25,947 bases of DNA from Sphingomonadales bacterium (GCA_024636595.1 JAGXGT010000010.1:1-25947); one strand, 5' to 3'; numbered from the stretch's first letter, positions 15,602 through 23,583 are shown. Numbers and translations are program-made. Notes: generated by a model not told the origin, from the letters alone.

Positions 15602-16003
15602 ATGAAAAAGCTATTTGTTATTACCAGTGTCGCGATGCTCGCAGCTTGCGGAAGCCCGGAAGCTGAACAAGAAACCGTGGCGGTTGCCGAGGTGGAGGCT
15701 CCTGCAGAAGCCATGTCCCTGCATGAGACGACCTGGACATTCGTGCAGGATGACAAGGAGATCATGGAGTCTATCGACGCGAGCGGCAATTACATTGCAA
15801 ACGCCGGAAATGAGCATTTCGACCACGGCACCTACGTGCTGCTCGATGGAAAGCAGTGTTTCACTAGCGCCATGAACGATGAGGGCCAGATGTGCTGGAC
15901 TACACCGGCCAATATTGAAGTGGGCGAGAGCGTCGATATTACGAGCGATGGGAACGAAAAGCTTACCATCACTCGCGCGGATTATAAACCGTTGACCATG
16001 TAG
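15602..16003 (+). CDS. Small putative lipoprotein, function unknown
   Basis: The 133-residue product starts at ATG 15602 five bases after a perfect AGGAGG (15591-15596). It has a type II signal peptide MKKLFVITSVAMLAACGS with lipobox LAAC (Cys17), so it is likely anchored to a membrane, followed by an acidic low-complexity spacer (EAEQETVAVAEVEAPAEA). The mature domain reads ETTWTFVQDDKEIMESID, GNYIANAGNEHFDHGTYVLL, DGKQCFTSAMNDEGQMCWTT and ends LTITRADYKPL; two cysteines (in QCF and MCW) may form a disulfide. I recognise the general type from sphingomonad genomes only as hypothetical. It is the single gene between tRNA-Met and the inner repeat copy. Confidence 0.82.
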   Translation: MKKLFVITSVAMLAACGSPEAEQETVAVAEVEAPAEAMSLHETTWTFVQDDKEIMESIDASGNYIANAGNEHFDHGTYVLLDGKQCFTSAMNDEGQMCWTTPANIEVGESVDITSDGNEKLTITRADYKPLTM

Positions 16004-16175
16004 CAAGGCTTACCGGCCTGCCTGACCGTATGACCGCGGTCGCTGAATCACCGCTTCGGCGGTAATTGCAGCTAAACCTGCAAGGCTACCTGCGGCTTTT
16101 GTCGGAGCGTTTGCGGGTGTTCGCAATAGGGTTCATGCTGGTGAACCGTTTTCTGCCGAAGTGATCGCGTTGAGC
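16004..16175. other. Gene-free stretch behind the lipoprotein gene
   Basis: No open frame is supported. The only structure is ACCGC-TTCG-GCGGT (16050-16063), a small hairpin with a TTCG tetraloop but no T-tract, which could be a weak terminator or transcript-stabilising 3' end for the lipoprotein gene. Confidence 0.5.
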
Positions 16176-16214
16176 GTGTCGGGGGTTCGAGTCCCTCCTC
16201 CGCTACCAAAATTT
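16176..16214 (+). repeat. Inner partial copy of the tRNA-Met 3' end (att-like)
   Basis: 39 bp identical to 15373-15411: the variable arm, T-arm, acceptor 3' strand, CCA and four to six following bases. The anticodon arm present in the other copies is missing here. It is not a functional tRNA. It separates the lipoprotein segment from the integrase-relic segment. Confidence 0.85.
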
Positions 16215-16471
16215 TGGCATTGGTAAGCGCGGTATCAATTTTTGAGACAGTAGGTAGAACAAAGCTTCCTCGCCATTGCAATCCAATGCAACATTGATAA
16301 TCGGCCAAAAGGGCGCTTATTAAGGTAAATTAGTCGCTTTTTATACAATTAAAGTTGTGCGTATATTTGGCTAAATCGTTCGTCAGATCGAGTATATTGC
16401 GGACGTGGCCCTGCAAAATTATCTCCGGTGACTACATTGGTCATTTGGTTGGTGAGAAATAAACGAAAACC
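16215..16471. other. AT-rich gene-free region upstream of the integrase relic
   Basis: About 257 bp clearly richer in A+T than the flanks (for example TTTTTATACAATTAAAG near 16339), with stops in all frames. It could be decayed integrase coding sequence or its former promoter region; no recognisable peptide survives. Confidence 0.5.
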
Positions 16472-16612
16472 TGGCCACCAAAGAAGATCCAAACCTTACT
16501 CGGGCATTCTACGATCATGATGACCTTCGACGTTTATGGTCGCCTATTTAACGACCCGTCGAAAGACGTTGAGCTCATGGATAAAATGGAGCAGGATTTG
16601 CTGGCCGCTTGA
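16472..16612 (+). pseudogene. Tyrosine recombinase (integrase) C-terminal remnant
   Basis: Reading from 16472 in the frame ending at TGA 16610-16612 gives WPPKKIQTLLGHSTIMMTF, then DVYGRLFNDPSKD, then VELMDKMEQDLLAA. This is the end of a phage-type integrase: the box II LGHS with its catalytic histidine and the nucleophile tyrosine in VYG, followed by the usual short helical tail. An in-frame TAA at 16460-16462 and the lack of any upstream catalytic arginine show that the other roughly 350 codons are gone. It sits 260 bp inside the inner att copy, where an island integrase would be expected. Function is lost; it identifies the region as a former mobile element. Confidence 0.83.
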
Positions 16613-16760
16613 TGTGACCAATAGGTATGAGGACTTCTGGCTTCCCATTAGTTTCAAGTGCATCGTTAGCAGTTTGTTCGCGATCGTATTGACGGGTAAA
16701 AACAAACTAATTTACTTGTCGTAAAGCCTTATCCCCTATTTCGAGGGTTTGGAGGCTTGA

Positions 16761-17009
16761 ATGTCAGCAGTTGCAACCGCCGTCATTAATGATTTGATGC
16801 TATCAATCGATCGTCAAACAGTGCCGATCTGCCTTCATTCCAGTATAGAGCAGCATCAATCTAATCTCCATGCAATGGCAATCTCGCTTATTGGCAGCGG
16901 TATTTCCGGAGAGTCAGCCAGACAAATCGTGTCGTCCGTCCTTGATAGTTTCAAAGAAGAGCTGCTGCGAACCATCGAAGCGCTTCAGGAGACCGGCGAT
17001 GCATACTAA
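16761..17009 (+). CDS. 82-residue protein coupled to a diguanylate cyclase, unknown
   Basis: ATG 16761 follows GGAGG (16750-16754) by six bases. The protein is small and largely helical, with IEQHQSNLHAMAISLIGSG, then ISGESARQIVSSVLDSFKEE and a final LLRTIEALQETGDAY; there is no signal peptide, membrane segment or zinc motif. The frame overlaps the start of the diguanylate cyclase gene by 11 bp, so the two are co-transcribed and probably translationally coupled. A role as partner or regulator of the cyclase is inferred from this coupling alone. I do not recognise a named family. Confidence 0.8.
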   Translation: MSAVATAVINDLMLSIDRQTVPICLHSSIEQHQSNLHAMAISLIGSGISGESARQIVSSVLDSFKEELLRTIEALQETGDAY

Positions 17010-18009
17010 TTTCAAGAGTGACGAAAACGGTCGTCTCAGAGCACTCGAACATTTGAAGGTCCTTGACACCCCAAAGGAAGTGCCATTCGAGAAGATCGTG
17101 ACGCTTGTGAAGCAGACGCTCTCGGTTCCTATTTGTGCAGTATCTTTGATCGATAAAAATCGCCAATGGTTCAAGGCTTCGCGAGGTCTTGATGCCAATG
17201 AGACGCCGCGCGACATATCATTTTGCACACATGCGATAAAAGGCACCGAGCCTTTCGTGGTTAACGATGCATCTACCGATCCCATGTTTATGGCAAATCC
17301 GTTGGTCACCGGGGGACCGAAGATCCGAAGCTATGCAGGTATTCCGCTGACAATGTCGAATGGTTATAATGTAGGGTCTCTATGTGCCATCGACACCGTG
17401 CCCAGGCAGTTCAGCCAAGCCGAAATTTCCATACTTGCGAACTTCGCCAAAGTCGTAATCGATGAACTTGAGCTACGTCAGCTAGCGTCGATCGACCCGC
17501 TAACCGGCACATTGACCCGGCGATCCTGGTTTGAAGCCGCGAACAAGGAGGTTGAGCGGGCGATAAGGCATCAACGCCCCGTTTCATTCCTGCTGATGGA
17601 TCTGGACCATTTTAAATCCGTTAATGACGAGTATGGTCATGCTGCTGGCGATCGCGTATTACAACAATTCGGAACTTTGGTGAGGCACGAGCTCCGAAAA
17701 CCAGACATCTTTGGTCGTTATGGTGGAGAAGAATTTGTCGCCGTGCTTCCGGAAACTGACCTTTCTAGTGCAAATATCTTGGCCCAACGGATATGTGCGG
17801 CTGTCAGAAAAGCTAAGATCGCAGAGATTGATCATAAGCGCTGGACTGTAAGTATCGGCGTAGCTGAACGATTTTCCCATGAAACAGATGTAGCGAAGTT
17901 GTTGAAGCGCGCTGATGTCGCACTTTATGAGGCCAAGGCCGACGGCCGAGACAGAGTAAATTGCTCGGAAAGTCCAGCTTCTCATCTTCGACGTGAAGCC
18001 GCCGCCTAA
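16999..18009 (+). CDS. GAF-GGDEF diguanylate cyclase
   Basis: This 336-residue cytoplasmic protein has an N-terminal GAF domain (about 12-165, with ISFCTHAIKGTEPFVVNDAS and SYAGIPLTMSNGYNVGSLCA) and a GGDEF domain (about 170-325). It starts at SIDPLTGTLTRRSWFEAANK, holds LMDLDHFKSVNDEYGHAAGD, and has an active-site RYGGEEF at 240-246. An RKPD at 233-236, five residues before GGEEF, fits the product-inhibition I-site. It should therefore make c-di-GMP under GAF control; the GAF ligand is unknown. ATG 16999 has AGGAG seven bases upstream, inside the preceding gene. Base composition is a little lower in GC than the core genes on either side. The gene ends 120 bp before the outer att copy and so is cargo of the relic island. 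Confidence 0.93.
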   Translation: MHTNFKSDENGRLRALEHLKVLDTPKEVPFEKIVTLVKQTLSVPICAVSLIDKNRQWFKASRGLDANETPRDISFCTHAIKGTEPFVVNDASTDPMFMANPLVTGGPKIRSYAGIPLTMSNGYNVGSLCAIDTVPRQFSQAEISILANFAKVVIDELELRQLASIDPLTGTLTRRSWFEAANKEVERAIRHQRPVSFLLMDLDHFKSVNDEYGHAAGDRVLQQFGTLVRHELRKPDIFGRYGGEEFVAVLPETDLSSANILAQRICAAVRKAKIAEIDHKRWTVSIGVAERFSHETDVAKLLKRADVALYEAKADGRDRVNCSESPASHLRREAAA

Positions 18010-18102
18010 TTCTGTCAGGCTGAGAGCGCGTTCTCGAGGTAGTCACGCTAAACATTTGAAATGAAATGTTGCTGATATAGTTACAAAAAAGAAACGTGAC
18101 TA

Positions 18103-18118
18103 CGTAGACACGTCTACG
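18103..18118. repeat. Perfect inverted repeat next to the outer att copy
   Basis: CGTAGAC-AC-GTCTACG, a 7-bp perfect inverted repeat with a 2-bp centre, 12 bp before the outer att-like copy. It might be a recombinase or excisionase arm site, or a short transcript-end hairpin; no T-tract follows. Confidence 0.55.
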
Positions 18119-18130
18119 GGCCATTTCCAC

Positions 18131-18181
18131 TGGAATCATAATCCATGTGTCGGGGGTTCGAGTCCCTCCTCCGCTACCAAA
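18131..18181 (+). repeat. Outer copy of the tRNA-Met 3' part (attR-like)
   Basis: 51 bp identical to 15357-15407, from the 5' side of the anticodon stem through the T-arm and CCA to two bases beyond. The acceptor 5' strand and D-arm are absent, so it is not a tRNA gene. It marks the right end of the relic island. Confidence 0.88.
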
Positions 18182-18617
18182 TTCTTGATGTCGATCTGAC
18201 AAACAATCAAAAATCAGAAACAACCGGATTGGTCGAAGTCCGCCTCCATAGCATCGATCGCGGATAACCGGCTCGCAGCGACGCCATAGTCTCGACCCAC
18301 GACCCTGGGTGGGACCATCAGGGCGGCGCCACTTGGGCACTGCTACGATCGCCAACCAGGCTCGCCGGTCACGCCGTCTGTTTTCTCGGATATTGTCCGC
18401 GACTCACTCAGAGGGTTTTTCGTGGCTTGGGTGTTGTTGATCACAGCATCGGTTCTCCTTAACGGTAAACAGACCAATGCAGCCTGTCGCTGATAGCTTC
18501 AGGTGAGGAGCGACCGCCGTAGTTGCCGAACAAAATCGAAGTAAATTGTATTCGGTTGGCCTTATCGGCTAGGATAGGGGTTCTCGGTTCATCAGGGGCG
18601 TGAAACAGGAGGAATAT
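18182..18617. other. Long intergenic region with no supported gene
   Basis: About 430 bp between the outer att copy and the CxxCH protein gene. Frames here are short or are shadows running out of the tRNA copy. The stretch is close to average composition and must contain the promoter of the following gene, but no convincing -35/-10 pair was seen. Confidence 0.5.
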
Positions 18618-20048
18618 TTGAGCAAGGTTCAAGCAGTACTTGCGGTGACTGCCGTGGGAACCATGGGAGCATTCGCAATCGGTGCGCTCGTGATCGTTCC
18701 TAGTCCGGTTGAAGCCACGGTCGCGATTGCGACAAACACCGGAATTTCTTGTTCTGACTGTCATTCTGACCCGTCCGATCCCAAGAAGGCTACCTTGACC
18801 GGCCTCGGCACTGCCTATGGTGATTGCCTCTACAACCCGCTGCCCGGTCAGCCGAATTGCAATATCCAGATACAACGCATGCAACGGGCGGGAGCTTCAA
18901 CAACACCGCAGGCGGTCGCCCTGCCATCTTCGGCATATGGAAGCTCTCAGCCGAATAATGGTCTTTTGGCATTGCAACCGAACCCCAGCGAGAATTCAGC
19001 CAACGGGTTGGGTGGAGCCCTTGGTTCCGGTCCGTCGCAAAGCCCGATCGTGCAACCGCCAGAACCAAGTGACGCCGGCGATCCGGAAAATTCGTCTGTT
19101 CAGGCATCGGAGGACAGGGCCTATGTTCCGCCTGCGCAAACCGAACCGCCTTTGCCTCAACTGCCGACGATGCCGGTGCTCTTACAGGGGGATTATCCCG
19201 ACTGCCGCGAAGATCACTTGTCTCTCCCCGATCCTCTCGACAAAGCCAAAAACATCAATGAATGTACGACGCGGCTCGATGGTTATTATAGCGGTGTGCT
19301 GACCGAATATCGAAAACGCATGAATGAATATCAGGATGAGCTTTCCCGGATTTATACAGAGAAAGTCGCGGGGCGGATGGAATATTCTGCCGCCAGCAGG
19401 GACCGATTTTATAACGAGATGATGGAGGAACACGCCAACTCGAACCCGGACGGCAAAAATATGGCCATATACCGGGCCGCGGAACAACTCTATAATGACG
19501 ATCGCAATTATTTGAGCGACAGATATTGCTACAATACCGGGTGCGGCGGTTATCCGGTCCCGGACAATTATGGTTTCAGCTACGTGGAAAAGAGCAGTAG
19601 CAAGCCTGGAAAAGGAGCCGGGAAAGCGGGCGGCGATAAAGGCTGCAAGAAGTCCAGAGGACGCGGTCGATTGCTTGGTGGAATTTTCGGCGGTGTCGTC
19701 GGGTCAGTGGCCGGGCTTGATAGCGTCGGCACGCTGATTGCCAGTGCCGCAGGTTCTCTTCTTGTCGGGGAGATTGCTTGCAAGTTGAGCGAGGATGAAC
19801 AGGAAAAAGCAGCCGAGGCCACGATTGCCGTTGTCGAGCAGGAAAAAGTCGGGGCGGTAGCGAATTGGCAAAGCCCAACCCGCGGCGGTGTCTCAGGATC
19901 TTCTACTGTAACCGCATTAAACACCGAGCCGAATGGCCGCAAATGCCTTACCATCACCGATGTGGCAATCATCGACGGTGAAGAGACACGCGTATCCAAA
20001 CAAATGTGCCGGGGGTCCGGCGACGCCAAATATGCGATCATGGCTTGA
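18618..20048 (+). CDS. Exported CxxCH / glycine-zipper / surface-antigen-like protein
   Basis: From TTG 18618, five bases after a perfect AGGAGG, the product has 476 residues; the GTG at 18600 lies on the wrong side of that ribosome site. It has an N-terminal signal or anchor (VQAVLAVTAVGTMGAFAIGA), then GISCSDCHSDPSDP with one haem-c motif CSDCH (45-49), then a Pro/Ser/Asn/Gln-rich linker (about 75-185). A charged helical middle follows (YYSGVLTEYRKRMNEYQDEL), then a Lys/Gly stretch, a glycine zipper (GRLLGGIFGGVVGSVAG, about 350-366) and a tail KCLTITDVAIIDGEETRVS..MCRG like the C-end of rickettsial 17-kDa antigens. It would be envelope-located. Haem attachment is a motif-based guess; a single CxxCH could also be chance. 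No cytochrome maturation gene is near. Confidence 0.8.
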   Translation: MSKVQAVLAVTAVGTMGAFAIGALVIVPSPVEATVAIATNTGISCSDCHSDPSDPKKATLTGLGTAYGDCLYNPLPGQPNCNIQIQRMQRAGASTTPQAVALPSSAYGSSQPNNGLLALQPNPSENSANGLGGALGSGPSQSPIVQPPEPSDAGDPENSSVQASEDRAYVPPAQTEPPLPQLPTMPVLLQGDYPDCREDHLSLPDPLDKAKNINECTTRLDGYYSGVLTEYRKRMNEYQDELSRIYTEKVAGRMEYSAASRDRFYNEMMEEHANSNPDGKNMAIYRAAEQLYNDDRNYLSDRYCYNTGCGGYPVPDNYGFSYVEKSSSKPGKGAGKAGGDKGCKKSRGRGRLLGGIFGGVVGSVAGLDSVGTLIASAAGSLLVGEIACKLSEDEQEKAAEATIAVVEQEKVGAVANWQSPTRGGVSGSSTVTALNTEPNGRKCLTITDVAIIDGEETRVSKQMCRGSGDAKYAIMA

Positions 20049-20182
20049 TCGCCGCACAAATCTCTATGCCGAAAGTTCAGCGGGAGAGCGGTTTCAGCAT
20101 CATGACTCCGTTCGAGCGTCGACTGCGGGCGGCTCTTTCCGTCTAATTTCGCTCAGCGAATTGCGGCAATTCCAAAAACAAA

Positions 20183-20215
20183 GAGGGGGACAGGATCGAT
20201 GATCCTATCCCCCTC
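20183..20215 (-). terminator. Terminator of the TonB-dependent receptor gene
   Basis: GAGGGGGACAGGATC, loop GAT, GATCCTATCCCCCTC: a 15-bp stem with one mismatch. On the minus strand it is followed by a T-rich CTTTGTTTTTGG tail, and it lies about 30 bp after the receptor stop codon. Confidence 0.75.
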
Positions 20216-20243
20216 GGATTGCATTGATGATCTGCTCTGACCT

Positions 20244-22811
20244 TCAAAAGTCTTTCTTCAGAGTCAACGCCCAGGTGCGCGGCATGCCGGGAGCGCCGGA
20301 GATCGAACCGGGGCTGGCAAACTGCTCGTAAAGGGACGTGTAATAATATTTGTTGAAGATATTTTTGACTTCGGCGGAGATCGACCAGTCATCATCCGGT
20401 GATTTCCAGGTAAGACGACCGTTGCCGAGGAAATAGGCGTCGATCTTGTTGGTCGCAAACACCGTTGCCAACGGTCCGCCGCCACCCAGTGCCGCGACAC
20501 CAGGGACATTCGGGCTGGTTGTCACCGGTGCCGGAGGCGTGAAGGCGGTCGATACGGCAATGCTGTCATAGTTCACCGCTTCTGTAAAAACCGATGACTG
20601 GTATGAGCCGTCGAAGCGCGCGGACAGGACTCCGTCGAACACATCTGGAATGTCATATTGCAGGCCAAAGCTCCATTTCCATTTCGGTGTATAAGGCGTG
20701 ACCATGTCGAGCGTCACTGCGGTTGGACCAGTGATTGCCTTATACTGGAAATCGAGATAGCTCAGGGCGCCGTCAAAGGTGAAATTGTCGAATGGTTCAA
20801 TCAATGTTTCCAGTTCAAAGCCCTTCACCTTGGCAGCGCCTACATTGTTGGGCTGGAGACACGGTGCGGTAGGGCAGGCCGACAATGTCAGGATTATATC
20901 CTTATAATCATTGTAGAACGCTGATGCATTCAAGCGGACCCGATTATCCAGCAAGTCGGCTTTGAAGCCGGCTTCGTAGGAGATCAGTGTTTCGGGCTTA
21001 AAGGCATTGATCTGGCCGATATTGAATGGCCGTGGATTGATGCCGCCGGAACGATATCCGGTTGCGACCTGTGCATAGAACATGAACTCTGGTGAAAAAC
21101 GATAATCCGCCGCGATGCGCCAGTCGAAACGATTCCCTTTGGCAGAGGCGGGAACATTGTTCAGGCTGAACAAAAGGCAGTTCGGCGAATTGCCGATAGC
21201 CGTCGGTCCGGGGGTCCCGGGAGGCGTTTGGCCCAAGAAGAATTCGCAAGGCGTTGAGGGCACCGTCCCGTCTGGATTGCGCCGGAAAAAGACGTAGCTC
21301 TTCTTGTCCCAGGTGTTGCGGATACCGGCCGTTATATTGAACGCGTCGGTGGCATGCACGATCACGTTGCCGAATATCGCCTTGGACGATGCAGGCGTCG
21401 GATCAGGGCCATGGATAAAGTCGATCCCGGCATAGTTCAGGTCAACGCGGGCCTGCAACGTGCTGTCGCGCTTGAAGTAGATGCCGCCGACGGTGAATTC
21501 CACCATGTCATCCATCAGCGCGCCGTTCAGTCGGAGTTCCTCGCTCCATTGTTCGTTTTTGAGGGTCTGGCGGAGTTGCTGATTGGCGAGCGGACTGTTG
21601 TCGACGTCCTGACTCCAGTCCGACGTATATTGACGCCATGCCGAAATGGATTGCAGCTGCAAACTGTCCGACAGGTCGATATCGATCGTGGCATGAATGC
21701 CATAATTGTCGAGATGCTGGTGCGGATCGAAGACCACCGGTTTGTAGGGGGCCTGGGTTGTTGGCGGCGTCAGGTCGGTAAAAGTGCCATAGCTTACAAA
21801 GCGGCCATCATAGCCGGCCAGTGTATCGCAGCTGTTCACGCCTGCGGGTACGAAAGCGCAATTATAATCGATGCGACTGCCATCGGTGCCCGGCAGCCAG
21901 GGCTGGCCATTGGCATTGGCGCCCACGCGGTTCGCGTATAAAAGTACAGAAGCGCCAGCCTCGGAGCGATCTCTTGTATAATCACCGGACAGATTGACCT
22001 CGACGGTTTCGGTTGGCGTCCAGCGCAGCGAGATTTTGCCGCCGACATATTCCTGGCCGCCAAGTGTTCCGACCTGCGGATCCAGATTTTGACCGGCGAC
22101 GGGGACGACGGAGCCGGGATGACTCAAGCCGTAATCGAGTCGCTTGACGTAGCCATCCTGACTTTTTGCGACACCGGCGATGCGGGCAAATAATTTATCC
22201 GGCACCACAGTGAAATCGGCAAAGCCGCGGGCTTCAATCTTGTTGTAACTGCCATAACTCATCTGGAAGCTGCCGCGGCCTTCGCCGGTGGGGCGACGCG
22301 AAAATAGCTTGATCGCACCACCGATGGAATTCCGGCCGGCGAGCGTTCCTTGAGGACCGCGCAGAATTTCAACGCGTTCAAGGTCCATCAGATCAAGCAA
22401 GGATCCGGTCAGGGTCGGGATATAGACGTCATCGACATAAATGCCGACGCCGGGTTCCAGGGCGAAGTTGAAATCGGTCTGGCCGACACCGCGAATGAAG
22501 GCGATCAAGCCGCTACCATTCTGCTGGCCCTGCGCTGCCAACGTCACATTGGGCGCTTGCCCGGCAATGTCGCTGACGTTGGTCTGGCTGCGGGATTCCA
22601 GCAAATCGGCGTTGATCGCGGTGATGGCGAGCGGAACGTCCTGCAGTTTCTGCTCTCGAAATTGTGCCGTTACCACGATTACATTTTTGTCATTTTCACC
22701 CTCTGCCTGATCGTCAGAAGACATTTGATTTTGCGCAAATGCGGGCGCTGCTGAGGCCAACATGGCCAAAAGACTGACACCTGCGAAGCTCGATTTCACA
22801 AGATTATTCAC
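20244..22811 (-). CDS. TonB-dependent outer membrane receptor
   Basis: The 855-residue protein has a signal peptide (NNLVKSSFAGVSLLAMLASA to PAFA near residue 26) and a TonB-box-like VIVVTA. The plug domain (about 45-160) has DVPLAITAINADLLE, GVGIYVDDVYIPT and the conserved VEILRGPQGTLAGRNSIGGA. A 22-strand-type barrel follows, with YRFSPEFMFYAQVATGYRSG and KPETLISYEAGFKADLLDNR, ending in the required terminal Phe (ALTLKKDF). The start is GTG at 22811 with GGGGAG seven bases upstream; the frame opens at TTG 22826, which overlaps that site. It has the length and plug style of sphingomonad receptors for aromatic or plant-derived compounds as well as siderophores; the substrate cannot be assigned. 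No transporter, catabolic gene or sigma/anti-sigma pair is adjacent. Confidence 0.95.
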   Translation of the reverse strand: MNNLVKSSFAGVSLLAMLASAAPAFAQNQMSSDDQAEGENDKNVIVVTAQFREQKLQDVPLAITAINADLLESRSQTNVSDIAGQAPNVTLAAQGQQNGSGLIAFIRGVGQTDFNFALEPGVGIYVDDVYIPTLTGSLLDLMDLERVEILRGPQGTLAGRNSIGGAIKLFSRRPTGEGRGSFQMSYGSYNKIEARGFADFTVVPDKLFARIAGVAKSQDGYVKRLDYGLSHPGSVVPVAGQNLDPQVGTLGGQEYVGGKISLRWTPTETVEVNLSGDYTRDRSEAGASVLLYANRVGANANGQPWLPGTDGSRIDYNCAFVPAGVNSCDTLAGYDGRFVSYGTFTDLTPPTTQAPYKPVVFDPHQHLDNYGIHATIDIDLSDSLQLQSISAWRQYTSDWSQDVDNSPLANQQLRQTLKNEQWSEELRLNGALMDDMVEFTVGGIYFKRDSTLQARVDLNYAGIDFIHGPDPTPASSKAIFGNVIVHATDAFNITAGIRNTWDKKSYVFFRRNPDGTVPSTPCEFFLGQTPPGTPGPTAIGNSPNCLLFSLNNVPASAKGNRFDWRIAADYRFSPEFMFYAQVATGYRSGGINPRPFNIGQINAFKPETLISYEAGFKADLLDNRVRLNASAFYNDYKDIILTLSACPTAPCLQPNNVGAAKVKGFELETLIEPFDNFTFDGALSYLDFQYKAITGPTAVTLDMVTPYTPKWKWSFGLQYDIPDVFDGVLSARFDGSYQSSVFTEAVNYDSIAVSTAFTPPAPVTTSPNVPGVAALGGGGPLATVFATNKIDAYFLGNGRLTWKSPDDDWSISAEVKNIFNKYYYTSLYEQFASPGSISGAPGMPRTWALTLKKDF

Positions 22812-23202
22812 GACATCTCTCCCCAATGATTCATACTTATGTAGAATTCATGCAGTGACTCCTCATAGATTAAATGATATGTAAAGCATACAATTATTTC
22901 GCAACAATCTGCTGCCCTTCTGCTGGGACATTCGGGGCTTCCCCGGTGCCATTTGGTTTTGGGTAATTTTTGGCAGAGCCGCAGGGAGGGCAATTTTACC
23001 GTAATTACCGGTGGCAAATATCAGCCATCATTCAAAAATCGTCAGGAGTTCTGATCGGCAATTTCCAGCGAACGCCATAGTCTTGGGAGTGACAATTCCC
23101 AGTCAATGAACGTCTCGGGAGATATTGGCTGGCGCACCAGCTGGCCAGTTCGCCGAAATATTGAAATCAGACAAAATCCAATAGCCAACAGGAGCCTAAT
23201 CC
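22812..23202. other. Divergent regulatory region, no gene seen
   Basis: 391 bp between the receptor (-) and VOC (+) starts. The half near the receptor is AT-rich and should hold its promoter. An imperfect inverted repeat ACCGTAATTACCGGT near 23000 is a candidate operator. No protein frame or RNA structure is supported. Confidence 0.45.
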
Positions 23203-23583
23203 ATGTTTACCCATATTTGTATCAGTGCCGACAATCTTGAAGACTCGAAAAAATTCTATGATGCGACGCTAACGCCTCTGGGGGTGCAAAGCGTTGGTCA
23301 GGTCAATGACCGCACTTGCGTCTATGCGACCGAAACCGGAAAATTGCTGGTGATGAAACCGCTTGATGACGGCGCGGCCAGCTTTGCCAATGGCGGGACG
23401 ATCAGTTTTGCTGCGGCGAGCAAGGATGCTGTCGACAGCTTTCATGCAGCCGGTCTTGCCAACGGCGGGCGTGATGAAGGCGCGCCCGGTCCGCGGCCGA
23501 ATGCGCCCGGCAATGCCTATGGCGCCTATTTGCGCGACCCGGTCGGAAACAAAATCTGCGCATTCGCGCAACTTCCTGAATAA
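23203..23583 (+). CDS. VOC-superfamily (glyoxalase/bleomycin-resistance-like) protein
   Basis: The 126-residue protein has the paired beta-alpha-beta-beta-beta layout of one VOC domain: MFTHICISADNLEDSKKFYD with the first metal-ligand histidine (His4), LLVMKPLDDGAAS, then GTISFAAASKDAVDSFHAAG, GAPGPRPNAPGNAYGAYLRD and the final PVGNKICAF. The usual glutamate ligand after GN.I is a cysteine here, as in many uncharacterised VOC proteins, so glyoxalase activity should not be assumed. ATG 23203 has AGGAG upstream. It stands alone between the receptor and trxB. Confidence 0.9.
   Translation: MFTHICISADNLEDSKKFYDATLTPLGVQSVGQVNDRTCVYATETGKLLVMKPLDDGAASFANGGTISFAAASKDAVDSFHAAGLANGGRDEGAPGPRPNAPGNAYGAYLRDPVGNKICAFAQLPE

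Noticed and set aside
16536..16724. A 62-codon plus-strand frame
   Set aside because: It overlaps the integrase stub in another frame, lacks a ribosome site and has no recognisable features.
15329..18181. Three spaced repeats considered as a CRISPR-like array
   Set aside because: The spacing is 0.8 and 2 kb and the repeats are tRNA 3' ends, so they are attachment sites and not an array.
22808..23017. A 69-codon minus-strand frame upstream of the TonB receptor
   Set aside because: It overlaps the receptor start, has no ribosome site and no conserved-looking sequence.
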